Assembly: GCA_013139625.1 (NCBI GenBank)
Contig: WTAK01000305.1
Span: 1-5,720 of the forward strand
Reading direction: 5' to 3'
DNA from: Candidatus Delongbacteria bacterium
Lineage (GTDB): Bacteria; UBA4055
DNA: 5,720 nt
Shown here piece by piece: positions 1-5,680 of this stretch. Made by a program: the position numbers and the translations under genes. The notes under the pieces are model-generated. The model made no database searches. It saw nothing but the letters and a program-made list of their open reading frames with translations, and was not told where the DNA came from. Within the stretch, counting starts at the first letter, position 1; each line of letters begins with the position of its first letter.

Positions 1-2
1 AA

Positions 3-1100
3 TTTTTAGCTGTTGGTACAGGTGTTCATATGTCTGTTGATTCAGGCAGAACATGGGGTCATTTTACACAGCCCGGCGTAACAGCGGTACAGGGTTTAAC
101 TTATGATATAGCCTGTGACACTCTTGGAGGTGTATGGTTGGCATCATTTGGTCAATCATTACAAAAAACAGATGATCTTGGAGAGAATTGGAGAACTATT
201 GTCTGCGGAGAACCGGAATGGAATCCATTAGCTTATATGAATCAGAGAATGTTCTCAGTTCATCATACAGATCGTGGAAAATTATGGGTTGGAACAGCTG
301 AAGGTATAAATCTATGCGTAGATTACTCTCAACCGGATTCACTTTTACAATGGAAACATTATACATACCGTAGTGGTTTATCTGGTGACTTTGTAACTTC
401 AATAAATTCAAACGAATTTAGTGATGGGAAAGAATATATCTGGGTAACATCCTGGTTGGCAGAGGATAATAATGAGATCAACGGAGTTTCTTTTACCAGC
501 AATGATGGACTGAGCTGGGATACTTGTCTGCTAGGTGAAAAAGTCTATAATATAGGCTTTAACGGAGAGGATGTTTATGCCTGTGGAGAATCAGGGCTAT
601 GGAAATCATCTGATATTGGAAATTACTGGGAAAAATATAATATCTCAGTTTACTCAGAGATGAAAAATGCTTATATAAATATTACTAAAGTCTATTCATT
701 TGAATACCAAAACGGAAAGATGTTCATTGGTACGGGTTCAGGTTTAGTTGTCAGCGATGATGAAGGTATTACCTGGAATATAATTGAAGCTTATGAAGAT
801 TCAGGTGATTCCCCGGAGAAAACTTACGCATATCCAAATCCATTCTCACCTGAAAGATTCATTGAGCAAAAATTTCAATTTAATTTAACGACAGCTCAAA
901 CAATTAGTTGTAAGATCTATAATTTTGCAATGGAGAAGGTAAGAGATGTTGTTCTTTCAAAGAGTTTCGATGCAGGAGAGCATTATTTAACCTGGGATGG
1001 AAAAGATAATAGTGGAAATGAAATAGCCAATGGAGTCTATTTCTATATAATTACTTACGGTGATAAAAAATTGTGGAATAAAATAATTATATTTGATTAA
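3..1100 (+). CDS. Secreted beta-propeller (Asp-box/BNR-like) protein with C-terminal FlgD-like type IX sorting tail, 5' partial
   Basis: Probably an exported or surface-attached beta-propeller protein; its substrate or ligand is unknown. The gene is cut by the left edge: the frame is open from base 3 and encodes FLAVGTGVH directly before the first ATG (30), so that ATG is internal to a propeller blade and not the start. Numbering from it, Asp-box-like motifs occur at about 2-9 (SVDSGRTW), 46-54 (KTDDLGENW), 156-163 (TSNDGLSW), 193-200 (SSDIGNYW) and 242-249 (SDDEGITW), with blade strands such as LWVGTAEGI (85-93) and FIGTGSGL (232-239). Residues 268-356 form a separate Ig-like tail with YPNPFSP at 268-274 and WDGKDNSGNEIANGVYFY at 322-339, which is the pattern of FlgD-like or type A sorting domains in FCB bacteria. 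A PorV/PorQ-like gene follows 20 bases downstream, which fits a secretion role. Sialidase activity cannot be inferred, because Asp boxes are structural. Confidence 0.85.
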   Translation, partial: FLAVGTGVHMSVDSGRTWGHFTQPGVTAVQGLTYDIACDTLGGVWLASFGQSLQKTDDLGENWRTIVCGEPEWNPLAYMNQRMFSVHHTDRGKLWVGTAEGINLCVDYSQPDSLLQWKHYTYRSGLSGDFVTSINSNEFSDGKEYIWVTSWLAEDNNEINGVSFTSNDGLSWDTCLLGEKVYNIGFNGEDVYACGESGLWKSSDIGNYWEKYNISVYSEMKNAYINITKVYSFEYQNGKMFIGTGSGLVVSDDEGITWNIIEAYEDSGDSPEKTYAYPNPFSPERFIEQKFQFNLTTAQTISCKIYNFAMEKVRDVVLSKSFDAGEHYLTWDGKDNSGNEIANGVYFYIITYGDKKLWNKIIIFD

Positions 1101-1120
1101 TAATTAACGGATAATTTACA

Positions 1121-2068
1121 ATGAAAACAACCTTTATAATATTGATAACTCTTGTCGCTAACATTTTCGCGGATGATATAGCCGGTAGTGCAGGTGCTTT
1201 CTTACGATATGGTTTAGATGCTAGATCTGAAGCACTGGGTCGATCCGTAGTTGCAGATACAAGATCAACATTCAGTACATATTTCAATCCTGCGACAGCA
1301 GCTTATGCAACAGAGCAAAGTATTATGACAGGAATGAAAATTCTAGCATTTGACAGAAAATTTGCATATTTATCTTACCTTATGCCTGTAAACAATAATG
1401 CAGGTATCGGATTAGGGATTTTATATTCAGGTACTGATGAAATTGAAGGAAGAGACAAAGATGGAAATTTTTTCAAGGAATATTCATATAATGAAAACTT
1501 ATTCTATGTTTCTTTCGGTCTTAAACCAAAGGATTTCTTAACATTCGGTGTGAACGTTAAATTATTATATGCCAGATTCCCCGAACTTAGTGCTATGGAA
1601 GAAACCGTTTCATCATTAACATTTGCATTTGATGCGGGAGTAACTGTTATAATTCCTAAGACGGAAAATCTAATAATAGGATTATCAGCTAGAAATTTTA
1701 AAGGTAAGAACGAATGGAATAGCAAAGATACTTGGAGTGATGGGCAAGCATCAAGTGACTATTATCCGGCAACTTATTCATTAGGAGTTTCATGGATACC
1801 ACCATTCAATGAAGATCTTGGGTTCTACGGCAACTTATCATCAGAAGAATTTGAAAATATTCATTATGGCTTTGGAATTGAGCTGGATCAAAATTATAAA
1901 GAGAATATTTTCACCATCAGGGGAGGTACCAATTCAGGAGATCTTTCTTTTGGTCTAGGATATGAATTTTTCATTATGAATTATAAAGTAGTTTTGGATT
2001 ACTCATATACAGCAGAAGGAATTGCAGAATTTAATCCCCATACGATTTCATGGAGATTCTTTTTGTGA
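1121..2068 (+). CDS. PorV/PorQ-like outer-membrane beta-barrel protein (first copy)
   Basis: A predicted outer-membrane barrel of the PorV/PorQ family. Some members of that family work in type IX secretion, where PorV carries cargo to the attachment machinery. Residues 1-17 are a signal peptide (Lys-Thr-Thr, hydrophobic core, NIFA cleavage before DDIAG). The family signature follows at about 21-60: AGAFLRYGLDARSEALG, then a stretch ending YFNPATAA, matching the usual AGAFLRxGxxARxxGMG...NPAG pattern. The rest shows alternating polar and hydrophobic strands with Gly and aromatic residues, ending in SWRFFL, a plausible aromatic C-terminal strand. The 315-residue length is normal for the family. 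No strong Shine-Dalgarno is visible; the start was chosen because it opens the signal peptide and lies 20 bases after the upstream stop, which suggests co-transcription. It could equally be an outer-membrane protein of this fold with no secretion role. Confidence 0.8.
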   Translation: MKTTFIILITLVANIFADDIAGSAGAFLRYGLDARSEALGRSVVADTRSTFSTYFNPATAAYATEQSIMTGMKILAFDRKFAYLSYLMPVNNNAGIGLGILYSGTDEIEGRDKDGNFFKEYSYNENLFYVSFGLKPKDFLTFGVNVKLLYARFPELSAMEETVSSLTFAFDAGVTVIIPKTENLIIGLSARNFKGKNEWNSKDTWSDGQASSDYYPATYSLGVSWIPPFNEDLGFYGNLSSEEFENIHYGFGIELDQNYKENIFTIRGGTNSGDLSFGLGYEFFIMNYKVVLDYSYTAEGIAEFNPHTISWRFFL

Positions 2069-2086
2069 TTTAGAAGTGAAATTGTA

Positions 2087-2109
2087 GGGGACGCCTTCAA
2101 GTCGTCCCC
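2087..2109. repeat. GC-rich intergenic hairpin (GGGGACG / CGTCCCC)
   Basis: A perfect 7-bp inverted repeat, GGGGACG (2087-2093) and CGTCCCC (2103-2109), encloses 9 bases that themselves contain CTT/AAG. The whole 23-base element is a near-palindrome. It begins 18 bases after the stop of the first barrel gene and is conspicuously GC-rich against its AT-rich surroundings. There is no T-run on either side, so it does not look like a classic intrinsic terminator. An interspersed palindromic repeat, or an mRNA processing or stability element between two genes of one operon, are alternatives. Confidence 0.6.
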
Positions 2110-2124
2110 AAAAACGATTTAAAA

Positions 2125-2130
2125 AAGGAT
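2125..2130 (+). promoter_or_regulatory. Shine-Dalgarno of the second barrel gene
   Basis: AAGGAT lies 7 bases before the ATG at 2138. This clear ribosome-binding site supports that start and contrasts with the weak leader of the first barrel gene. Confidence 0.6.
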
Positions 2131-2137
2131 ATATAAA

Positions 2138-3028
2138 ATGAAGAGATTTACAATATTATTATTGATGACAACGATAGGTGCATTATTTGCTGAGAGCGGA
2201 GTGTTTTTTTTAAGGACTGAAGTCTCTCCATTGAATATTTCTACTGCTCAAACATATTACATGATGGGTAATGACATAGAAAATGCCAATTACAATCCAG
2301 CATCGATCTTTCACAGTGAAAATATTAAAACTCAGATTTCATATAGAAAATTTCAAGATGAAGGTCAAATGGGTAGCTTTGGGATTTCCAAGAAAATGGA
2401 AAAGCATATGATTGGATTTAAAGTTTCATATATGTATATGGATAATTTTGAAGGTAGGCTTGTTCCAAGTATTGATCCATTGTATGAGTTTGACTCAAGA
2501 AATTTTATTACTGATCTGATATATGGTTATAAATTCAATATGTTTAAATTTGGTTTTGCAGCAAAATATATATATGAAAAGATAGAATTTGAAGATGCCG
2601 GTGGTTTTGCTTTTTCAACAGGTATATATATGGATAATTTGTTGACAGATAACCTAGATTTTGCCTTTTCATTAAACAACTTAGGCGTAATGTCTAAGCT
2701 GAATAACGAAAGTTCAGATCTTCCTACTGATATTACTTTGGGACTAAGTTATAAATTTGAAACTGAAATGGGAATTTCTACTTCAGTTGCAATAAGTGAA
2801 AAATATTTATTGACTGATGAAGAGCTTGAGTCTTATTCGGGTCTTGAAGTTGGTTATCAAAATAAAATATTTGCACGATTTGGTTATCGTTTTAATAATG
2901 AAGGAATTCCATTTTCTGCAGGGCTGGGTTTTAATTTCAAAAATATGAGTTTAAATTATTCTTATTCTCCTTTCTCGGATGAAATTGGAGATAGTCATGG
3001 ATTGGGATTTACGTATTCGTTTGAATAA
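2138..3028 (+). CDS. PorV/PorQ-like outer-membrane beta-barrel protein (second, diverged copy)
   Basis: A second predicted outer-membrane barrel, 296 residues. Residues 1-18 are a signal peptide (MKRF, hydrophobic core, ALFA cleavage before ESG). The following segment, FLRTEVSPLNISTAQTYYMM (24-43) and then NANYNPASI (49-57), keeps the spacing of the PorV/PorQ signature (FLR...AR..G...NPA). It has lost the characteristic GxxARxxG residues, so it is a diverged relative of the gene just upstream. The body is rich in Tyr, Phe, Gly and Asn in alternating strands such as MIGFKVSYMYMDN and FKFGFAAKYIYEK, and ends GLGFTYSFE with an aromatic near the terminus. AAGGAT sets the start. It follows its paralogue on the same strand with a hairpin between them. 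Its precise role (secretion cofactor, porin or structural protein) cannot be decided. The family call is weaker than for the first copy. Confidence 0.7.
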   Translation: MKRFTILLLMTTIGALFAESGVFFLRTEVSPLNISTAQTYYMMGNDIENANYNPASIFHSENIKTQISYRKFQDEGQMGSFGISKKMEKHMIGFKVSYMYMDNFEGRLVPSIDPLYEFDSRNFITDLIYGYKFNMFKFGFAAKYIYEKIEFEDAGGFAFSTGIYMDNLLTDNLDFAFSLNNLGVMSKLNNESSDLPTDITLGLSYKFETEMGISTSVAISEKYLLTDEELESYSGLEVGYQNKIFARFGYRFNNEGIPFSAGLGFNFKNMSLNYSYSPFSDEIGDSHGLGFTYSFE

Positions 3029-3040
3029 CGCCCCGAAAAC

Positions 3041-3065
3041 AGAGACGTTCTGGTAGAACGTCTTT
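3041..3065. terminator. Hairpin between convergent genes, possible bidirectional terminator
   Basis: AGACGTTCT (3043-3051) and AGAACGTCT (3055-3063) are perfect 9-bp inverted arms around a GGT loop. A G-T wobble and an A-T pair extend the stem to 3041-3065. It lies 12 bases after the stop of the second barrel gene and 6 bases from the stop of the convergent TPR gene, where a shared terminator is expected. The T-runs are short on both strands (TTT on +, TTTT a few bases further on -), so factor-independent termination is not certain. The AGAGACG...CGTCTxTAC form also resembles palindromes found dispersed in some Bacteroidota and cyanobacterial genomes, so it may be a repeat used as a terminator. 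Confidence 0.45.
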
Positions 3066-3071
3066 ACGGAA

Positions 3072-3806
3072 TTACCACTTTTTCTTTACATTACTTCTTT
3101 CTTTATTGATCAATGCTTTTTTTATATCTTTCTGAACATCTTTTTCATCATTTTTCATTGCTTCAAGGATCTTTTCAGCCTCTTCTTTAGACATTTTCTT
3201 TTTCTTTTCTTGAGGTTTTTTCTGCTGTTGCTCTTCTTTCTTATCTTGATTTTCTTTATTTTGTTGATCCTGTTGCTTCTGCTCTTGTTCCTTTTTCTCC
3301 TGATCCTTTTGGTCTTGTTTGTCTTCTTTTTTATCTTGGTCCTTCTTGTCTTGATCTTTGTTTTGTTGCTGCTGCTGCTGTTGTTCTTGTTGTTTCATCA
3401 TTTTTTTTACGATCTCATAGTTCACAACAGCTTCTTTATTCTTATTATCAAGTTTGATAGCATCTTTGTAATAACCCAATGCTTCTTCAAGTTTTTGCAT
3501 CATTACAAAAGTATTTGCAATGTTATATTTGACCTGAGAATTAAATTCCTTATTATTTCCGGATAAAGCTTTCTCATAGCTATTCAAAGCTTCCTCAAAT
3601 TTCTTTTGTTGGAAATATGAATTACCCAAGTTATAGAAAAGAGTAGGATCTTTTTCAGAGGAAGATTCAGATGCAGTGTTGAATTTCTTCTCAGCAATAG
3701 AAAAATTTCGTTTTTTATACTCTTTCTCACCGGTCTTTGCATCAAAGTAAGTTATAGCACTTAAGCTAAAAGTAATAAAAAATATAGCGATAAGCATTAA
3801 TTTCAT
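3072..3806 (-). CDS. batC: BatC-like TPR protein with Gln/Lys/Asp/Glu-rich linker
   Basis: An exported TPR protein that probably works with the membrane VWA protein encoded just before it, presumably on the periplasmic side. Residues 1-17 are a signal peptide (MKLM, hydrophobic core, SLSA). TPR-like helices span about 21-53, 54-87 (LFYNLGNSYFQQKKFEEALNSYEKAL) and 90-123 (KYNIANTFVMMQKLEEALGYYKDAIKLD). Residues 139-204 are a low-complexity Gln/Lys/Asp/Glu tract, including seven consecutive Gln at 142-148. A final amphipathic helix at 205-235 (MSKEEAEKILEAMKNDEKDVQK) and the C-terminal KKKW resemble the ends of known BatC proteins. The ATG overlaps the upstream gene's stop in an ATGA arrangement, which implies translational coupling, and AGAAGG (3814-3819 on this strand) lies 7 bases before it. 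In some Bacteroidota BatB and BatC are fused; here they are separate. The molecular role of Bat TPR proteins is poorly known. Confidence 0.8.
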   Translation of the reverse strand: MKLMLIAIFFITFSLSAITYFDAKTGEKEYKKRNFSIAEKKFNTASESSSEKDPTLFYNLGNSYFQQKKFEEALNSYEKALSGNNKEFNSQVKYNIANTFVMMQKLEEALGYYKDAIKLDNKNKEAVVNYEIVKKMMKQQEQQQQQQQNKDQDKKDQDKKEDKQDQKDQEKKEQEQKQQDQQNKENQDKKEEQQQKKPQEKKKKMSKEEAEKILEAMKNDEKDVQKDIKKALINKERSNVKKKW

Positions 3807-4810
3807 TCTTTAACCTTCTTATTTTTTTTTCTCTCATTCATTGCTAAATCTATAAGTAAGAAAATAACTCCGATTAATAGTATTATTTGATATCTTTGTT
3901 CAAAGTCTTTGAAAACCTTTGTTCCAAACTCTTTCTTCTCTATTCTTGCGATATCATTAAAAATATCTGCTAATTCTCCTTCAGATGAAGTCGATAGATA
4001 ATAATTTCCATTTCCTTCAGAAGCAATTCTTTTCAGATCAATTTCATTCAGTTTTGAAATAACAGTTTTACCGGCATCATCTTTTACAAAGCCTTTATCT
4101 GTTGGAATTGGAACACCTTCTAAAGACCCTATACCGATCGTATAGATAATTATTCCTTTCTCGGTGGCAGCTTTAACTGATTCTGTAAAACCTTCTTCAT
4201 GATCTTCTCCATCACTTATGATAATCATAAGTTTATGTTTCTTATCCTCTGAGACAAAAGCAGAGGTAGATGAAATAATTGCTTCAGATAGTGAAGTGCC
4301 ATTCTGAGGTAGCAAAGAAGTATCCATAATGTCGAGGAACATCAAAGCTGCATCGTAATCAGATGTAAGAGGACATTGCAAAAAAGCTCTACTTGTAAAT
4401 CCTACAAGACCTACCCGATCACCTTCCAACTTATTGATAAAATTCTTTACTTCATGCTTGGTCTTTTTTATTCGGCTTGGAATAATATCCTGAGCCAACA
4501 TAGATTTTGAAAGGTCTATTGCTATAATAATATCAATACCTTGACGTTTGACATTTACAAGTCTCATGCCAAGTTGAGGTCCTATTAGTGCAATAACAAT
4601 TAGAGTAAATCCCAGTATTTGAAGTATTTTCTTGAAAATTATTTTTCTGCTGGAAACAGAATCAGCTAAGATTCTTTTCATTTTGATACTTAAGAAATTG
4701 TCCATTGCTCTGAATCTTGTCCGTACCATGAAATAAAAGAATATGATCAATAGGATACTTATCCATAGTAGATGAATATATTCTGGGTATGTAAATTTAA
4801 GTCTTTCCAT
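3803..4810 (-). CDS. batB: BatB-like membrane-anchored VWA-domain protein
   Basis: An inner-membrane protein with a von Willebrand factor A domain, of the BatA/BatB family named for Bacteroides aerotolerance. Its 335 residues are normal for the family. Two N-terminal membrane segments lie at about 11-29 and 61-80, and a C-terminal one at about 307-324, placing the VWA domain between membrane anchors. The metal-ion site (MIDAS) is complete: DLSKS (D99, S101, S103), T172 in NGTSLSEAI, and D200 in IISDGED. The stretch AFLQCPLTSDYDAALMFLDIMD...LLPQNGTSL is closer to BatB than BatA as I recall those families, but the distinction is not certain. GAGG (4815-4818 on this strand) lies 4 bases before the ATG. 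It is the first gene of a two-gene unit whose second gene overlaps it by 4 bases. No MoxR ATPase, BatA or BatD lies next to it, although these are usual partners. Confidence 0.85.
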   Translation of the reverse strand: MERLKFTYPEYIHLLWISILLIIFFYFMVRTRFRAMDNFLSIKMKRILADSVSSRKIIFKKILQILGFTLIVIALIGPQLGMRLVNVKRQGIDIIIAIDLSKSMLAQDIIPSRIKKTKHEVKNFINKLEGDRVGLVGFTSRAFLQCPLTSDYDAALMFLDIMDTSLLPQNGTSLSEAIISSTSAFVSEDKKHKLMIIISDGEDHEEGFTESVKAATEKGIIIYTIGIGSLEGVPIPTDKGFVKDDAGKTVISKLNEIDLKRIASEGNGNYYLSTSSEGELADIFNDIARIEKKEFGTKVFKDFEQRYQIILLIGVIFLLIDLAMNERKKNKKVKE

Positions 4811-4853
4811 TTTTCCTCAGATAAATTACTCAGTTTAACTGATTTTTTTTACA

Positions 4854-4884
4854 TTCGTTCGTGACTGATCGATAATCGAACGAA
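4854..4884. promoter_or_regulatory. 8+8 bp inverted repeat in the batB leader, possible operator or hairpin
   Basis: TTCGTTCG (4854-4861) and CGAACGAA (4877-4884) are perfect inverted arms with a 15-base spacer. The centre-to-centre distance is 23 bp, about two helical turns, which suits a dimeric DNA-binding protein. The right arm abuts the candidate -10 of the - strand bat promoter, and the element lies in the divergent gap between batB and the small winged-helix gene, so repression of bat is a reasonable inference. It could instead form a stem in the bat leader RNA. Confidence 0.5.
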
Positions 4885-4912
4885 AAATATGAAAAAATAT
4901 GAATATTTTCAA
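4884..4912 (-). promoter_or_regulatory. Candidate promoter of the bat unit
   Basis: On the - strand, TTGAAA (4912-4907) is followed after exactly 17 bases by TATTTT (4889-4884), which match the sigma-70 consensus at 5 of 6 and 4 of 6 positions. Transcription would start near 4877, about 67 bases before the batB ATG. It sits just after the - strand terminator hairpin at 4914-4950, a sensible order of elements. In AT-rich DNA such matches arise by chance, and FCB bacteria may use a different consensus. Confidence 0.35.
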
Positions 4913-4913
4913 T

Positions 4914-4950
4914 AAAAAAGAGCAAAGGGTCACTATATGACACTTTGCTC
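4914..4950 (-). terminator. Strong hairpin with T-run on the - strand, also an operator-like palindrome
   Basis: GAGCAAAG (4920-4927) pairs perfectly with CTTTGCTC (4943-4950). After one G/A mismatch, GTCA (4929-4932) pairs with TGAC (4938-4941) around a 5-base CTATA loop, giving a 12-bp stem. On the - strand the stem is followed at once by six T (4919-4914), which makes a good intrinsic terminator for transcription arriving from the right, insulating the bat promoter. On the + strand there is no T-run. The same palindrome lies upstream of the extended -10 of the small regulator, about -47 to -17 relative to its likely start point, so it might also serve as that gene's operator. Confidence 0.65.
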
Positions 4951-4951
4951 G

Positions 4952-4960
4952 TGTTATATT
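4952..4960 (+). promoter_or_regulatory. Candidate extended -10 of the small winged-helix gene
   Basis: TGTTATATT contains TATATT with the TG of an extended -10 in the right place. No good -35 is visible at 16-18 bases upstream, where the hairpin at 4920-4950 lies. Transcription would begin near 4967, leaving a short leader that holds the Shine-Dalgarno. This is a single weak motif in AT-rich DNA. Confidence 0.3.
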
Positions 4961-4977
4961 GGATTGAAATTAAAAAA

Positions 4978-4983
4978 AAGGAG
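4978..4983 (+). promoter_or_regulatory. Shine-Dalgarno that fixes the start of the small winged-helix gene
   Basis: AAGGAG lies 6 bases before the ATG at 4990. A farther in-frame ATG at 4945 lies inside the right arm of the hairpin and lacks such a site, so 4990 is preferred. Confidence 0.65.
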
Positions 4984-4989
4984 AAGATC

Positions 4990-5187
4990 ATGGAAAGGCT
5001 GGAGAGAATATTTTTTATTAACAGGAATCTGAAAAAAAATGGAAAAGTAAGTGTAAGATCATTGGCAATATTGATGAATGTTGTAGAAGATATTGTAAGA
5101 GAGGATATTAGCTATATGAATGATAGGCTACAAGCAAATATTAAATTTAAAATATGGGATAGAGTTTGTTACTATCCAGAATTTTAA
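4990..5187 (+). CDS. 65-residue winged-helix protein, like the N-terminal domain of WYL/DeoR-type regulators
   Basis: A small probable DNA-binding protein. It opens MERLERIFFINRNLKKNGKV (helix 1, 1-16), followed by SVRSLAILMN (helix 2, 21-30), the likely recognition helix EDIVREDISYMNDRL (33-47), and a wing at 51-63 ending CYYP. This follows the layout of WYL-type regulators (RLxRI..LL..xG.xSVxELAxxxxVSxRTIxRDIxxLxxxL.API......GYYY). In those proteins a linker and the roughly 200-residue WYL ligand domain come next; here a stop follows directly after YYPEF. No frame downstream continues the protein, so this is not a simple recent frameshift. It is either a stand-alone mini-regulator or the remnant of a deleted gene. 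Its strong Shine-Dalgarno and intact domain favour a working gene. It is divergent from batB and flanked by palindromes that could be its binding sites. Without its sensor domain, what it would respond to is unknown. Confidence 0.6.
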   Translation: MERLERIFFINRNLKKNGKVSVRSLAILMNVVEDIVREDISYMNDRLQANIKFKIWDRVCYYPEF

Positions 5188-5484
5188 TCTTGCAAAGTTT
5201 AGAAAGGTAATTAAACCCAAATTCCGTTGAGTGCAGGTAAGTAAAAAGAAGAAAATCACTAAATTCTCTGCAAAGTTTGAACATGAAATAGATATGGGTT
5301 ACAACATAGAACACCAAAAAAAGTATAGTAAAAATGTTGAAAATAAGTATTAAAGTACCCATATGTGTATTTTTTCCAAATGACTTGTAGTAATTTACTT
5401 TTTATGTGAAAAACATGACTGGTCGCTTGATCTTGTAAAATAGGAAAAGTAAGTATAAAAGAGAATATTACGCATGATCTCATC

Positions 5485-5512
5485 AATATATATTCTCAAA
5501 ATGTGTTGTCAA
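5485..5512 (-). promoter_or_regulatory. Candidate - strand promoter facing the small regulator
   Basis: On the - strand a perfect TTGACA (5512-5507) is followed after 16 bases by TATATT (5490-5485), 5 of 6 to the consensus. Transcription would start near 5478 and run leftward through the complement of the small winged-helix gene to the terminator at 4950-4914. An 8-bp inverted repeat, GAGAATAT (5461-5468) and ATATTCTC (5490-5497), overlaps the -10 and could be an operator. No credible protein is encoded on this strand downstream. Confidence 0.35.
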
Positions 5513-5680
5513 TTCTCGTTCTTGAATGATGGTGCATTATTGTTTATATTGTTGTGATGTAGTTTCGACTAGAAAACAAAACAACTTGACATTAAAGAAA
5601 TAATTAGATAGTTTGTTACTACCACGAGAATAAACAAAAATAAGAGGTAAACCCTAGAATAAATAATCTTTAAAAATACT

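Noticed and set aside
30..32. ATG at 30 as the start of the propeller gene
   Set aside because: The frame is open to the left edge and already encodes propeller sequence (AVGTGVH), with no signal peptide after the ATG.
3210..3566. A + strand 118-codon frame made almost entirely of Leu, Phe, Ile and Val
   Set aside because: It is the complement of the Gln/Lys/Asp/Glu-rich linker of the TPR gene on the other strand; the composition is a direct by-product and there is no ribosome site.
4831..4850. CAGTTTAACTG followed by eight T, as a + strand terminator
   Set aside because: The palindrome leaves at most about six pairs with a real loop, and no + strand gene lies upstream of it; it is within the batB leader.
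5190..5280. TGCAAAGTTT repeated about 80 bases apart, and other 8-10 base repeats in the right-hand stretch, as CRISPR or iteron units
   Set aside because: Only two copies, too short, irregular, and no conserved spacing.
5041..5454. GGAAAAGTAAGT occurring in the mini-regulator (5041) and again at 5443, as a decayed second copy
   Set aside because: Similarity does not extend beyond the 12 bases in a meaningful way, and a repeat of this length is expected by chance in AT-rich sequence of this size.
5259..5486. A 75-codon - strand frame starting next to the candidate - strand promoter
   Set aside because: No ribosome site, random-looking composition, start almost at the predicted RNA start, and overlap with another frame.
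5526..5606. A + strand 25-codon frame beginning MMVHYCLYCCDVV
   Set aside because: No Shine-Dalgarno and nothing recognisable; expected by chance in AT-rich DNA.
5586..5614. TTGACA with TAGTTT 17 bases downstream on the + strand
   Set aside because: The -35 is perfect but the -10 matches only three of six positions, and no gene follows within the window.
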